A stretch of 64,000 bases of DNA from Variovorax paradoxus B4 (GTDB lineage: Bacteria > Pseudomonadota > Gammaproteobacteria > Burkholderiales > Burkholderiaceae_C), in NCBI RefSeq assembly GCF_000463015.1, contig NC_022247.1:62001-126000 (forward strand), read 5' to 3'. Made by a program: the position numbers and the translations under genes. Of the stretch, positions 42,725-51,036 are shown piece after piece. Every line of letters begins with the position of its first letter. The first letter of the stretch is position 1. Below the pieces are notes generated by a model, which worked only from the letters and a program-made list of their open reading frames with translations, had not been told where the DNA came from and ran no database searches.

Positions 42725-44050
42725 TCAGCCCTTCGCGGGCAGCACCGTCCCTCGGCTTTCGCCGAATCCGATGCGCGCATGGCCCGGCTTCTCGCACCAT
42801 CCGCGCAGCAGCACCGCATCGCCGTCTTCCAGGAAGCCGCGTTGCTCGCCGTTGGCCAGCGTGACCGGGTCTTGCGCGGCGCGCGTCAGCTCGATGATCG
42901 CGCCGGCTTCGCCCGGCCCCGGTCCCGAGATGGTGCCGCTGCCGAACAGGTCGCCCGGGTTCAGGCTGCAGCCGCCCACGGTGTGGTGCGCCACCATCTG
43001 CGCCACGCTCCAGTACTGGTGCCTGAAGCTCGTGCGCGACAGGCGCGAAGGCCCGCTCCCGTCGTTGCGCGCCTTCTCGCTTTCGAGCCAGACCTCCAGG
43101 CGGATGTCGATCGCGCCGCTTTCGCGGTTGGCGTGGCTGTCGAGATAGCCGAGCGGCTGGGGCTCGTTTGCGGGCCGCGTCCAGGCCTGGCGATAGGGCG
43201 CGAGCGCTTCCATCGTCACGATCCACGGCGAGAGGGTGGTCGCGAAGTTCTTCGCGAGGAAGGGACCGAGCGGCGCCATCTCCCAGAACTGGATGTCGCG
43301 CGCCGACCAGTCGTTGAGCAGGCAGATGCCGAAGATGTGCTCCTCCGCGCGTTCGAGCGGAATCGGTTCGCCGGCCGCGTTGCCTTCGCCGATCCAGATG
43401 CCGAGTTCGAGTTCGTAGTCGAGCCGCGCGCAGGCGTGGTACGTGGGTGCCCTGGCGCCCGGCGCCATCGTCTGTCCCATCGGGCGATGAAAGCGCTGGC
43501 CGCTGATGCCGATGGTCGACACGCGCCCGTGGTAGGCCGTCGGAATCCAGCGGAAGTTGGGCGTCACGTCGCCTTCGGGATTCATCAGGCGGCTGATGTT
43601 CAGCGCATGGTCGATGGAGGTGTAGAAGTCCGTGTAGTCGCCGATGCGTGCGGGCACCGTGTATTCGACCTCGGCTTGCGGCACCAGGCAGTCGCGCACG
43701 GCGTGCACCGTGGCCGGCGGCGCGTCGTCGCGCAGCAATGCGAACACCGCGTGGCGCAGCGCACTCCAGGCGGCACCGCCGAGCGCGAAGAAATCGTTCA
43801 GCGCCGGCAGCGCGGCGGCACGGGCCGCATCGAGCGCGAGTCCATCGAGCAGCTGGCGCGCGGAGAGCGCGGCCATGTCGAGCACCTGGTCGCCAATGGC
43901 CACGCCGCCGCGAAACGGCTCCGGGCTGCCCGTGCGGCGGAACACTGCGCAGGGCAGGTTCTGGATCGGAAAGTCGCTGCCCGCGACGTTGGCCGATGCG
44001 ACCCAGCTCCTGGCACCGGCGTCGTGCGTGTGGTTGAGCGCTGCAATCAT
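42725..44050 (-). CDS. fahA: Fumarylacetoacetase
   Basis: A 441-residue FAH enzyme that splits fumarylacetoacetate to fumarate and acetoacetate, the last step of homogentisate-type ring cleavage. Family regions: the N-terminal beta-sandwich (about 15-115), DYTDFYTSIDHALNI with the metal Asp and catalytic His (about 130-146), YHGRVSTI, LDYELELGIWIGEGN and LLNDWSARDIQFWE carrying metal ligands, and GSGTISGPGPGE. Length is normal. It is the last gene of a TetR-ABC importer-cyclase operon, 19 bp behind the cyclase gene. Homogentisate dioxygenase is not in the window, so the source of its substrate is uncertain. Confidence 0.93.
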   Translation of the reverse strand: MIAALNHTHDAGARSWVASANVAGSDFPIQNLPCAVFRRTGSPEPFRGGVAIGDQVLDMAALSARQLLDGLALDAARAAALPALNDFFALGGAAWSALRHAVFALLRDDAPPATVHAVRDCLVPQAEVEYTVPARIGDYTDFYTSIDHALNISRLMNPEGDVTPNFRWIPTAYHGRVSTIGISGQRFHRPMGQTMAPGARAPTYHACARLDYELELGIWIGEGNAAGEPIPLERAEEHIFGICLLNDWSARDIQFWEMAPLGPFLAKNFATTLSPWIVTMEALAPYRQAWTRPANEPQPLGYLDSHANRESGAIDIRLEVWLESEKARNDGSGPSRLSRTSFRHQYWSVAQMVAHHTVGGCSLNPGDLFGSGTISGPGPGEAGAIIELTRAAQDPVTLANGEQRGFLEDGDAVLLRGWCEKPGHARIGFGESRGTVLPAKG

Positions 44051-44069
44051 TGGCTTGGCCTCTCGCGTT

Positions 44070-44876
44070 TCAGACCGACGCCATCAGCGCATCGTCGAAG
44101 ATCGCCACCGCGCGCGTCCAGCCGGCCGACGCGCCGCGGATCTTGTGCGGAAAGCAGCTGATGAAGAAACCCGTGGGCGGCAGCGCCTCGAGGTTGTGCA
44201 GCTTCTCGATGTGGCAGTAGCCGATGTCGCGGCCGGCCTTGTGGCCTTCCCAGATCAGCGAGGCGTCGTGCGTCTCGCCGTATTTTTTGGCCGTGTGAAC
44301 GAAGGGCGCATCCCAGCTCCAGGCATCGGTGCCCGTGAGGCGCACGCCGCGCTCCAGCAGGTACATGGTGGCTTCGTAGCCCATGCCCGCACCGGCCGCC
44401 ACGTAGTCGGGATGGCCGTAGCGCGAGCCCGCGCGCGTGTTCACCACCACGATCTCGAGCGGGCTCAGCGTGTGGCCGATGCGCTTGAGCTCGGCCTCGA
44501 CGTCGCCGGCCGTGACCACGTAGCCATCGGCAAAGTGGCGGAAGTCGAGCTTCACGCCGGGCTGGAAGCACCATTCGAGCGGCACGTCATGAATCGCGAT
44601 GGCGGGCTTCTTCTCGCCCAGCGCCTTGTCCATGGTCGAGTGAAAGTGATAGGGCGCATCGAGATGCGTGCCGTTGTGCGTCGAAAGCTGCACCAGCTCC
44701 ACGGCCCAGCCTTCGCCGTCGGGCAGGTCTTCTTTCTTGAGGCCCGGAAAGAAGGGCTCGATCTGCTCGTAGGTCTGCTCGTGCGTGAAGTACTGGATCT
44801 TCGGCGCGAAGGCCGGCGGATCGGACAGCACATCGTTTTCGAGAAAGATCGAGAGATCGACGAACTTGCGTGGCAT
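44070..44876 (-). CDS. Cyclase-family metal hydrolase (kynurenine formamidase/isatin hydrolase-like)
   Basis: A 268-residue member of the family that includes bacterial kynurenine formamidase and isatin hydrolase. The signature metal motif HNGTHLDAPYHFH (about residues 67-79) is intact, and RAGSRYGHPDY, VRLTGTDAWSWDAPF and the late EKLHNLEALPPTGFFIS fit the larger group. These manganese or zinc enzymes hydrolyse amide or lactam bonds. It lies between the ABC importer genes and fahA, so it probably opens an imported amide-containing or cyclic compound whose carbon reaches fumarylacetoacetate (inference). Confidence 0.8.
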   Translation of the reverse strand: MPRKFVDLSIFLENDVLSDPPAFAPKIQYFTHEQTYEQIEPFFPGLKKEDLPDGEGWAVELVQLSTHNGTHLDAPYHFHSTMDKALGEKKPAIAIHDVPLEWCFQPGVKLDFRHFADGYVVTAGDVEAELKRIGHTLSPLEIVVVNTRAGSRYGHPDYVAAGAGMGYEATMYLLERGVRLTGTDAWSWDAPFVHTAKKYGETHDASLIWEGHKAGRDIGYCHIEKLHNLEALPPTGFFISCFPHKIRGASAGWTRAVAIFDDALMASV

Positions 44877-44915
44877 GGCGGGGCTCCTTGTGGAATGGGG
44901 ATGTAAGGGGCGGCT

Positions 44916-45713
44916 TCAGGGCTGCTGCCAGCGCAGCAGCCGCTTCTCTGCAAAGGCCAGCAGCGCGTTGCTCGCGAAGCCGATCAGCCCGAGCAGCACG
45001 ATGCCGGCGAAAAGATCGCTGGCGCGAAATGCGCGCGCGGCCAGAAGAATGGCCTGGCCCAGGCCGCTTTGCGAGGCGATCATTTCGCCCACCACCGCGA
45101 CGATCAGAGCGATGGTCAGCGCAAGCCGCATGCCGGCCAGGATGTCGGGCATGGCGTTGGGCAGGCCCATCTTCCAGACGAAAGCCGCGCGCGACATCTG
45201 CAGGCAGCGCGCCACTTCCGAAAGCCGCGGCTCCACGGCCGCGAAGCCGTGCACCGTGGCCAGCAGCACCGGCCACATCGCGCCGAAGGCCACCACGAAC
45301 AGCACCATGCCGGGGTTCAGACCGAAGATCGAAATCGCAAGCGGCAGCAGCGCGGAGGCGGGCAGGGGGCGAATGAATTCGAGCGTCGGCTGCACCCACG
45401 CGCGCACCGCGGGCGACACGCCGATGGCCGCGCCCAGCAGCACGCCGAAGAGCGAGGCCAGCAGCCAGCCCTGCACCATGCGGCCGACCGTGGCCTGCGT
45501 GAAGGCGAGCAGCTCGCCGTTGCCCGAGCCGCCCGAGAGGTTGAGGCCTTCGAGCAGGCTTGCGAAGGTGGCCTGCGGTGTCGGCAGGAACACGCGGCTC
45601 ACCCAGCCCGCGTTGCTCGCCATCCACCACAGCGCAATCAATGCGCAGAGCACGGCGAGCGAGCCGAGCCGGTTCATGAAGATGCCAACCCGGCCGCGGT
45701 CATTGCCGTTCAT
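44916..45713 (-). CDS. NitT/TauT-type ABC importer permease (second)
   Basis: A 265-residue inner-membrane permease of the SsuC/TauC type with about six helices. The ATPase-docking EAA loop lies around EVARCLQMSRAAFVWKMGLPNAMPDILAG (a region near residues 168-196). Its ATG overlaps the stop of the first permease gene (ATGA), and the pair probably forms a heterodimeric channel. The cyclase gene follows after 39 bp. Confidence 0.87.
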   Translation of the reverse strand: MNGNDRGRVGIFMNRLGSLAVLCALIALWWMASNAGWVSRVFLPTPQATFASLLEGLNLSGGSGNGELLAFTQATVGRMVQGWLLASLFGVLLGAAIGVSPAVRAWVQPTLEFIRPLPASALLPLAISIFGLNPGMVLFVVAFGAMWPVLLATVHGFAAVEPRLSEVARCLQMSRAAFVWKMGLPNAMPDILAGMRLALTIALIVAVVGEMIASQSGLGQAILLAARAFRASDLFAGIVLLGLIGFASNALLAFAEKRLLRWQQP

Positions 45714-46480
45714 GGCAGCACCCCCATGCGTCGGGCCACCACGCGCTGCAGCAGCACCATGCCCGCATTGACCGCAAAGCCCACCACGCCGATCCAGCCC
45801 AGCCACGCAAGCATCAGCGCGGGATCGAAGCTCTGCTGCGCGATCATCATTGCGTAGCCCATGCCGTTGGGATTGGCCGCAATCTCCACCGTGACGGCCA
45901 CCACCAGCGCCACCGCCACGCCCAGCCGCAGCGCCACGAACAGGCGCGGCGCGATGGCCGGCAGCACGATCTTGAAGGCGCGCTCGCGCGACGAGAGACC
46001 CAGCACGCGGCTCACCTCGAGCAGCCGCGGCTCGATCTGCTGCACCGCCGACTGCACCAGCACCAGCAGCGGCCAGAAGGTGGCAAAGGCGACGATGGCC
46101 AGCTCCATGCGCACGCCGAATCCGAAGGTCAGCATCGCGAGCGGAATCAGCGCCACCGAGGGCACGGGCCGCAGCACCTCGATCGAGAGCGAGCCGAGCT
46201 GCGCCGCGCGGCGCGAGAGCCCGAGCACCAGGCCCAGCGCAATGCCGAGCACCGCCCCCAGCAGCAGGCCGAGCGCGGCCGTGCCCAGCGTGAAGCCCGT
46301 GGCCTGCCACAGCGAGCCGTCGAGCGCCGCACCGACGAAGGCCTTGGCGGCCGCGCTCGGCGGGGCAAGCGCATCGCTGCCCAAGGCGGCCGCGCGCCGC
46401 GCATACCACTCGAAGGCGCCAACCAGCAGGGCCGGAAAGACCCACGGCCGCAGCCAGCGCAGGAGGCGGCGTTCAGTCAT
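45710..46480 (-). CDS. NitT/TauT-type ABC importer permease (first)
   Basis: A 256-residue permease similar in plan to its neighbour, with about six helices and an EAA loop EVSRVLGLSSRERAFKIVLPAIAPRLF (near residues 160-185). The ATG at 46480 overlaps the ATPase gene by 8 nt; the frame extends 10 codons further, without homology. Two different permeases in one SsuABC-like system are less common than one and suggest a heterodimer. Confidence 0.86.
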   Translation of the reverse strand: MTERRLLRWLRPWVFPALLVGAFEWYARRAAALGSDALAPPSAAAKAFVGAALDGSLWQATGFTLGTAALGLLLGAVLGIALGLVLGLSRRAAQLGSLSIEVLRPVPSVALIPLAMLTFGFGVRMELAIVAFATFWPLLVLVQSAVQQIEPRLLEVSRVLGLSSRERAFKIVLPAIAPRLFVALRLGVAVALVVAVTVEIAANPNGMGYAMMIAQQSFDPALMLAWLGWIGVVGFAVNAGMVLLQRVVARRMGVLP

Positions 46481-47255
46481 GGCCCTGCTCGATGAAGGCG
46501 AAGAGCTCACGGCGTAGCTGCAAATACTCCGGATGCTCCTTCGTCGTGAGCTGGTCGCGCGGGCGCGGAATCTTCACGTCGATCATCCGCGCCAGGCTGG
46601 GCCGCCCAGGCCCGGGGTTGGCCTGCAGCGCGATCACGCGGTCGCCGAGGTAGATGGCCTCTTCGAGATCGTGCGTGACGAACAGCACCGTGAGCCCGTC
46701 GTCGCGCACCAGCCGCGCGAGCTCGTCCTGCAGGCTCTGGCGCGTGAGCGCATCGAGCGCGCCGAAGGGCTCGTCCATCATCATGAGTTCGGGCTTCTGC
46801 GCCAGGCAGCGGGCAATCTGCGCGCGCTGCTGCATGCCGCCCGAAAGCTGCACCGGAAACTTCTGCGCATGCTTCGCAAGCCCCACCTTGCCCAGCACCT
46901 CGGCAATGCGCGGAGCCCGCCCGGCCGCGGGCACGCCGGCCGCCTCGAGCGCGAGGCTCACGTTGCCTTCCACGGTGCGCCAGGGCAGCAGCGCGCGGCC
47001 GTAGTCCTGGAACACGAAGGCCACTTCGCGCGACGGCTCGCTCATCTTCACGCCGTTGCGCCGCACCTCGCCGGCGCTTGCCGCCACCAGCCCGCTGGCC
47101 GCGCGCAGCAGCGTGGTCTTGCCGCAGCCGCTCGGGCCCACGATGCAGACGAACTCGCCGCGCGCCACGTCGAACGAGGTGGGCGACAGGATATCGCGCC
47201 CGCCGAGCCGGATCGCGACGCCGTCGAAGCGAAGGAAGTCGGCGGCCGTGCTCAC
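46473..47255 (-). CDS. NitT/TauT-type ABC importer ATPase
   Basis: A 260-residue ABC ATPase: Walker A GPSGCGKTT (about 40-48), Q-loop FQDYGRALLPW, signature LSGGMQQR, Walker B LMMMDEPFGALDA and switch His in THDLEEA. The SsuB/TauB-like order is normal. Translation starts at GTG overlapping the stop of the binding-protein gene (GTGA). Powers the two permeases that follow. Confidence 0.9.
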   Translation of the reverse strand: MSTAADFLRFDGVAIRLGGRDILSPTSFDVARGEFVCIVGPSGCGKTTLLRAASGLVAASAGEVRRNGVKMSEPSREVAFVFQDYGRALLPWRTVEGNVSLALEAAGVPAAGRAPRIAEVLGKVGLAKHAQKFPVQLSGGMQQRAQIARCLAQKPELMMMDEPFGALDALTRQSLQDELARLVRDDGLTVLFVTHDLEEAIYLGDRVIALQANPGPGRPSLARMIDVKIPRPRDQLTTKEHPEYLQLRRELFAFIEQGHD

Positions 47256-48196
47256 TTGGCGATCAGCTTCGCAACGTCGATGGAGGTCTTGAGCATGTCC
47301 TGGTCCTTCATCAGCCCGACCCAGTAGCCCAGCTGCTTCTCGTTCACCGTGGCACCGGGCGGCGAGATCTGGATCTTCGCGAGCACCTCGGGCGGCAGCT
47401 TGATGTACTTGCCGATGGCCGCGCGCACCCGGGCGTCGTTCTTCGGCTGCTGCATGAAGCCGGCGGCCTCGACCAGCGACTCGCGGAACGCGCGCGCGGT
47501 GGCCGGGTTCTTCGCCACCCATTCGCGCTTGGCCGCATGCACGATGGTCTGGTTGTTCTCCGGCAGGAACGTGGAGTAGTACGAGGCCACGTAGCCCGCG
47601 CCGCTCTCGGTGATGCGGCTCATGAACGGATCGGCCGACACCACCGCGTCGACCGAGCCGCCGCGCAGCAGGTCGGCATGCTGTGGGAACGAGGCCTCGA
47701 CGAAATTGACCTTGCGGTAGTCCACGCCGCTCTCCTTGAGCCAGGCGCGGAAGGTCACGTGCAGGAACGCGCCGAGCCCGGGCACGCCGATCTTCTTGCC
47801 CACGCAGTCCTGCGGGTTCTTGATGCCCGAGCCGGCGCGCGCCACCAGGCCGAAGCCAGTGATCGTCTTCGACGTGAGGCCGCCGCCGGCCACCAGCACC
47901 AGGTCGAGCCCGCCGTCCACTGCCTGCAGGAACACCGAGGGCGTGGGCCCGCCGATCTGCAGCGAGTCGGACTGCAGCGCCGCGGGAATGGTGGAGTTGA
48001 GCGGAATGAACTTGAGCTCCACGTCGAGGTTGCGCTTCTTGAAGTAGCCCTCTTCGGCCGCCACGAAGACCGAGGCGAAGTCGGACACGGCCGTGTAGCC
48101 GAACACGATCTTCGGGTTCGATTGCGCGCGCGAGGGCAGCGCCGTGGCGGCCGAGGCAGCGGCCAGCGCCGACAGCAGGGTGCGTCGTTTCATCAT
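47252..48196 (-). CDS. NitT/TauT-type ABC substrate-binding protein
   Basis: A 314-residue periplasmic binding protein of the SsuA/NMT1/THI5-like group. A twin-arginine-type or Sec signal (MMKRRTLLSALAAASAATALPSRA) is followed by IVFGYTAVSDFASVFVAAEEGYFKKRNLDVEL, the standard opening. GKKIGVPGLGAFLHVTFRAWL and QHADLLRGGSVDAVVSADPFMSRI are ligand-site blocks. The ATG overlaps the stop of the TetR gene. Ligand unknown; neighbours suggest an aromatic or heterocyclic compound. Confidence 0.86.
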   Translation of the reverse strand: MMKRRTLLSALAAASAATALPSRAQSNPKIVFGYTAVSDFASVFVAAEEGYFKKRNLDVELKFIPLNSTIPAALQSDSLQIGGPTPSVFLQAVDGGLDLVLVAGGGLTSKTITGFGLVARAGSGIKNPQDCVGKKIGVPGLGAFLHVTFRAWLKESGVDYRKVNFVEASFPQHADLLRGGSVDAVVSADPFMSRITESGAGYVASYYSTFLPENNQTIVHAAKREWVAKNPATARAFRESLVEAAGFMQQPKNDARVRAAIGKYIKLPPEVLAKIQISPPGATVNEKQLGYWVGLMKDQDMLKTSIDVAKLIAK

Positions 48197-48921
48197 GTCT
48201 TCTGTCTCCTGGGGGTGGTTTTCTTCTGCGGGGCCTTGGGTCGCGGCAGCGCGGCGCGCAGCCCGCCGACGATGAAGTTCACGAGCATCGGCGCCGCGGC
48301 CGGGTCGCTGCGCCGGTTCTCGCCGCGCGAGAGCCGTTCGATGCGGCTGTCGTTCAGGTGGTGCAGCAGCGCCCCGAGCGAGAACTGGTAGCCCCAGGCG
48401 GCCTGCCCGCGCGTGGCATGCGGCAGCGCGACGTGCAGCGCGTCGATGTAGGCCTCGGCCAGCGGATCGAAGTAGCCGCGCAGCACGCGGTCGGCTTCCT
48501 CGGTGGCGTGATAGAGCTCGCGCGCCACCAGGAGCGCGTAGTACTCGCCCTCGGCACTCGCGCGCAGCGCCAGCACCGGCCCGGTGAAGGCCTCGATGAT
48601 GCGCGGCAGCGTGCGCGCGTCGTCGGGGTCGTTGTTCACGGCCCTGAGGCCCGCAAGCCGCTCCTCGATGCTGTGGCTCCAGTGCTCGAAGATCGCGTGG
48701 AAGAGCTCGTGCTTCGGCCCGAAGTAATAGCCCACCAGCGCCAGCGGCACGCCCGCTTCCTCGGCGATCTGGCGGATGGTGACCGCGTGGTAGCCGTGCT
48801 GCGCAAAGAGCTTTTCCGCCGCCAGCAGGATGGCGTGGCGCCGATCGGGCCGGGCCGCTTCGGCGGCGGTGGCCGCGGCCCGGTGGGCGCTTCGCTTGGC
48901 AGGCTGGGTGCGGGTGTTCAT
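48193..48921 (-). CDS. TetR-family regulator, first gene of the importer-fahA operon
   Basis: A 242-residue TetR regulator with HTH over about 27-75 (ILLAAEKLFAQHGYHAVTIRQIAEEAGVPLALVGYYF) and a longer than usual basic tail (PRPKAPQKKTTPRRQKT). The ATG at 48921 was chosen; a start at 48966 would lie within the operator-like repeats. It leads an operon that overlaps without gaps through binding protein, ATPase and two permeases, then cyclase and fahA, and it is divergent from acetoacetate-CoA ligase. Self-regulation and control of both directions is likely. Confidence 0.87.
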   Translation of the reverse strand: MNTRTQPAKRSAHRAAATAAEAARPDRRHAILLAAEKLFAQHGYHAVTIRQIAEEAGVPLALVGYYFGPKHELFHAIFEHWSHSIEERLAGLRAVNNDPDDARTLPRIIEAFTGPVLALRASAEGEYYALLVARELYHATEEADRVLRGYFDPLAEAYIDALHVALPHATRGQAAWGYQFSLGALLHHLNDSRIERLSRGENRRSDPAAAPMLVNFIVGGLRAALPRPKAPQKKTTPRRQKT

Positions 48922-48928
48922 CGGGCGT

Positions 48929-48967
48929 ATTGAACGTCTGTACAAAACTATTGAACACACGTACAAA
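48929..48967. promoter_or_regulatory. Two direct repeats in the TetR-aacS gap
   Basis: ATTGAAC-gtct-GTACAAA (48929-48946) and ATTGAAC-acac-GTACAAA (48950-48967) are repeated with a 21-bp period, two helical turns, in the 99-bp divergent gap. They are candidate operators for the TetR protein. Confidence 0.6.
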
Positions 48968-49020
48968 CCCTGAGGTCAAACCCGATTGAACGGCACGGAA
49001 CGCGGCATTACGCTCGACCC

Positions 49021-51036
49021 ATGCCCGCCCCCAACATTCCCCAGATCCGCCTCTACCAGGACTGGCTGCGCGACCAGCGCGGCCTGTCGTTCGATACCTA
49101 CGACGCGCTGTGGCGCTGGTCCGTGACCGACCTCGACGCTTTCTGGCAGAGCATCTGGGACTACATCGGCATCGCGTCGCCCACGCCGCACACGGCGGTA
49201 CTGGCCGACGACCGCATGCCCGGCGCCAGGTGGTTTCCGGGCGCGCAGGTCAACTATGCGCGCGAGGTGCTGCGCCATGCCGACGCGGCCCATGCGGCCG
49301 GCATGGCCGCCATCGTGAGCGACAACGAACTGGGCGAAGTGCGCGAGATGCCGTGGCCCGAGCTGCGTCGCCAGGTGGCCTCGGTCGCGCTCACGCTCAA
49401 GTCATTGGGTGTGCAGCGCGGCGACCGCGTGGCCGCCTACTTGCCCAACGTGCCGGAGACCATGGTGGCGTTTCTCGCGTGTTCGAGCATCGGCGCGGTG
49501 TGGAGCGTGTGCGCGCCCGACATGGGCACGGCCGCCGTGGTCGACCGCTTCCGCCAGATCGAGCCCAAGCTGCTGATCGCCGCCGACGGCGTGCACTACG
49601 GCGCCAAGCCCATCGACCGCAGCGCGGTCGTGCAGGAGCTGCGCGATGCGCTGCCCAGCGTGCAGAAGCTGCTGTTGCTCAGAACGCCGCATGCCGCGCA
49701 ACAGCTCGTCGCCGATGCCGACTGGCAAGGCGCCATCGCGCGCAGCGATGCCGAGGTGGCGGCCTTCGAGCCCGAGTGGCTGCCCTTCGACCATCCGATC
49801 TGGATCGTCTATTCGAGCGGCACCACCGGCCTGCCCAAGCCCATCGTGCACGGGCAGGGCGGCATCATCATGACGATGTATGCCTGCGGCCTGCACAACG
49901 ACATCGGCGCGAGCTACGGCGCCAACAACTTCGACGAGCGTTTTCACTGGTACAGCTCGACCGGCTGGGTGATGTGGAACTGCCAGCTCGCGGGCCTGGC
50001 CTTCGGCGCGACCATCGTCATCTACGACGGCCACCCGGCCGGCAGCAAGGAGAAGCCCGACTGGGCCGTGCTGTGGCGCTTTGCCGCGAAGCACCGCATC
50101 AGCTTCTTCGGTGCCGGCGCGGCCTACTTCACCAACTGCATGAAGGCCGGCGTGGTCGCGGCCGAGTGCGGCGACCTGTCGCGCGTGCGCGCGCTCGGCA
50201 GCACCGGCTCGCCGCTGTCGGAAGAGGTGCAGCGCTGGGGCACGGCGCAGCTGCTGGCCGCGGGCGCCGACAGCGTGTGGTGGTGCAACATCTCGGGCGG
50301 CACGGATTTCTGCGGCGCCTTCGTCGGCGGCAACCGCGAGCTGCCCGAAGTGCCCGGCCAGATGCAATGCCGCCAGATCGGCCATGCGGTGGAGGCCTGG
50401 AACGAGGACGGCAAGCCCGTCATCGGCGAAGTGGGCGAGCTGGTCTGCACGCGGCCCATTCCGTCGATGCCGCTGTACTTCTGGGGCGACGAAGGCAATG
50501 CGCGCTACCTGTCGAGCTATTTCGACACCTACCCGGGTGTCTGGCGCCACGGCGACTGGATCAGGATCGGCGAGGACGGCGGCTGCATCATCTACGGCCG
50601 CAGCGACGCCACCATCAACCGCCAGGGCCTGCGCATGGGCACCAGCGAGATCTACAGCGCCGTGGAGGCCCTGCCCGAAGTGCTCGACTCGATGGTGGTC
50701 GATCTCGAATACCTCGGCCGCGAAAGCTACATGCCCCTGTTCGTGGTGCTGCGCCCCGGCGTGGCGCTCGACGACGCGATGCGCGCGAAGATCAACAACG
50801 CCATCAAGACCTCGCTCTCGCCGCGCTTCGCGCCCAACGACATCTTCCAGGTGGCCGAGATCCCGCGCACCCTCTCGGGCAAGAAGCAGGAGCTGCCGAT
50901 CAAGAAGCTGCTGCTGGGCCAGCCGCTCGAGAAAGTGGTCAACCGCGAGGCCATGGCCAACCCCGGCTCGCTCGGCTGGTACGTGGAGTTTGCCGCGCGG
51001 CGCGCCGGAGCCCCTCAGGGCATCAGCAGTTCGTAG
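49021..51036 (+). CDS. aacS: Acetoacetate-CoA ligase
   Basis: A 671-residue ANL ligase that activates acetoacetate to acetoacetyl-CoA. The N-terminal extension with YQDWLRDQRGLSF and WFPGAQVNYARE is typical of acetoacetyl-CoA synthetases; the P-loop is IVYSSGTTGLPKPIVHGQGG (about 262-281), followed by FHWYSSTGWVMWN, WWCNISGGTDFCGAFVGGN, and the C-terminal LSGKKQELPIKKLL with the catalytic Lys. It is divergent from the operon that ends in fumarylacetoacetase, whose product is acetoacetate. Its 3' end overlaps the convergent cyclase gene by 22 nt. Confidence 0.93.
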   Translation: MPAPNIPQIRLYQDWLRDQRGLSFDTYDALWRWSVTDLDAFWQSIWDYIGIASPTPHTAVLADDRMPGARWFPGAQVNYAREVLRHADAAHAAGMAAIVSDNELGEVREMPWPELRRQVASVALTLKSLGVQRGDRVAAYLPNVPETMVAFLACSSIGAVWSVCAPDMGTAAVVDRFRQIEPKLLIAADGVHYGAKPIDRSAVVQELRDALPSVQKLLLLRTPHAAQQLVADADWQGAIARSDAEVAAFEPEWLPFDHPIWIVYSSGTTGLPKPIVHGQGGIIMTMYACGLHNDIGASYGANNFDERFHWYSSTGWVMWNCQLAGLAFGATIVIYDGHPAGSKEKPDWAVLWRFAAKHRISFFGAGAAYFTNCMKAGVVAAECGDLSRVRALGSTGSPLSEEVQRWGTAQLLAAGADSVWWCNISGGTDFCGAFVGGNRELPEVPGQMQCRQIGHAVEAWNEDGKPVIGEVGELVCTRPIPSMPLYFWGDEGNARYLSSYFDTYPGVWRHGDWIRIGEDGGCIIYGRSDATINRQGLRMGTSEIYSAVEALPEVLDSMVVDLEYLGRESYMPLFVVLRPGVALDDAMRAKINNAIKTSLSPRFAPNDIFQVAEIPRTLSGKKQELPIKKLLLGQPLEKVVNREAMANPGSLGWYVEFAARRAGAPQGISSS

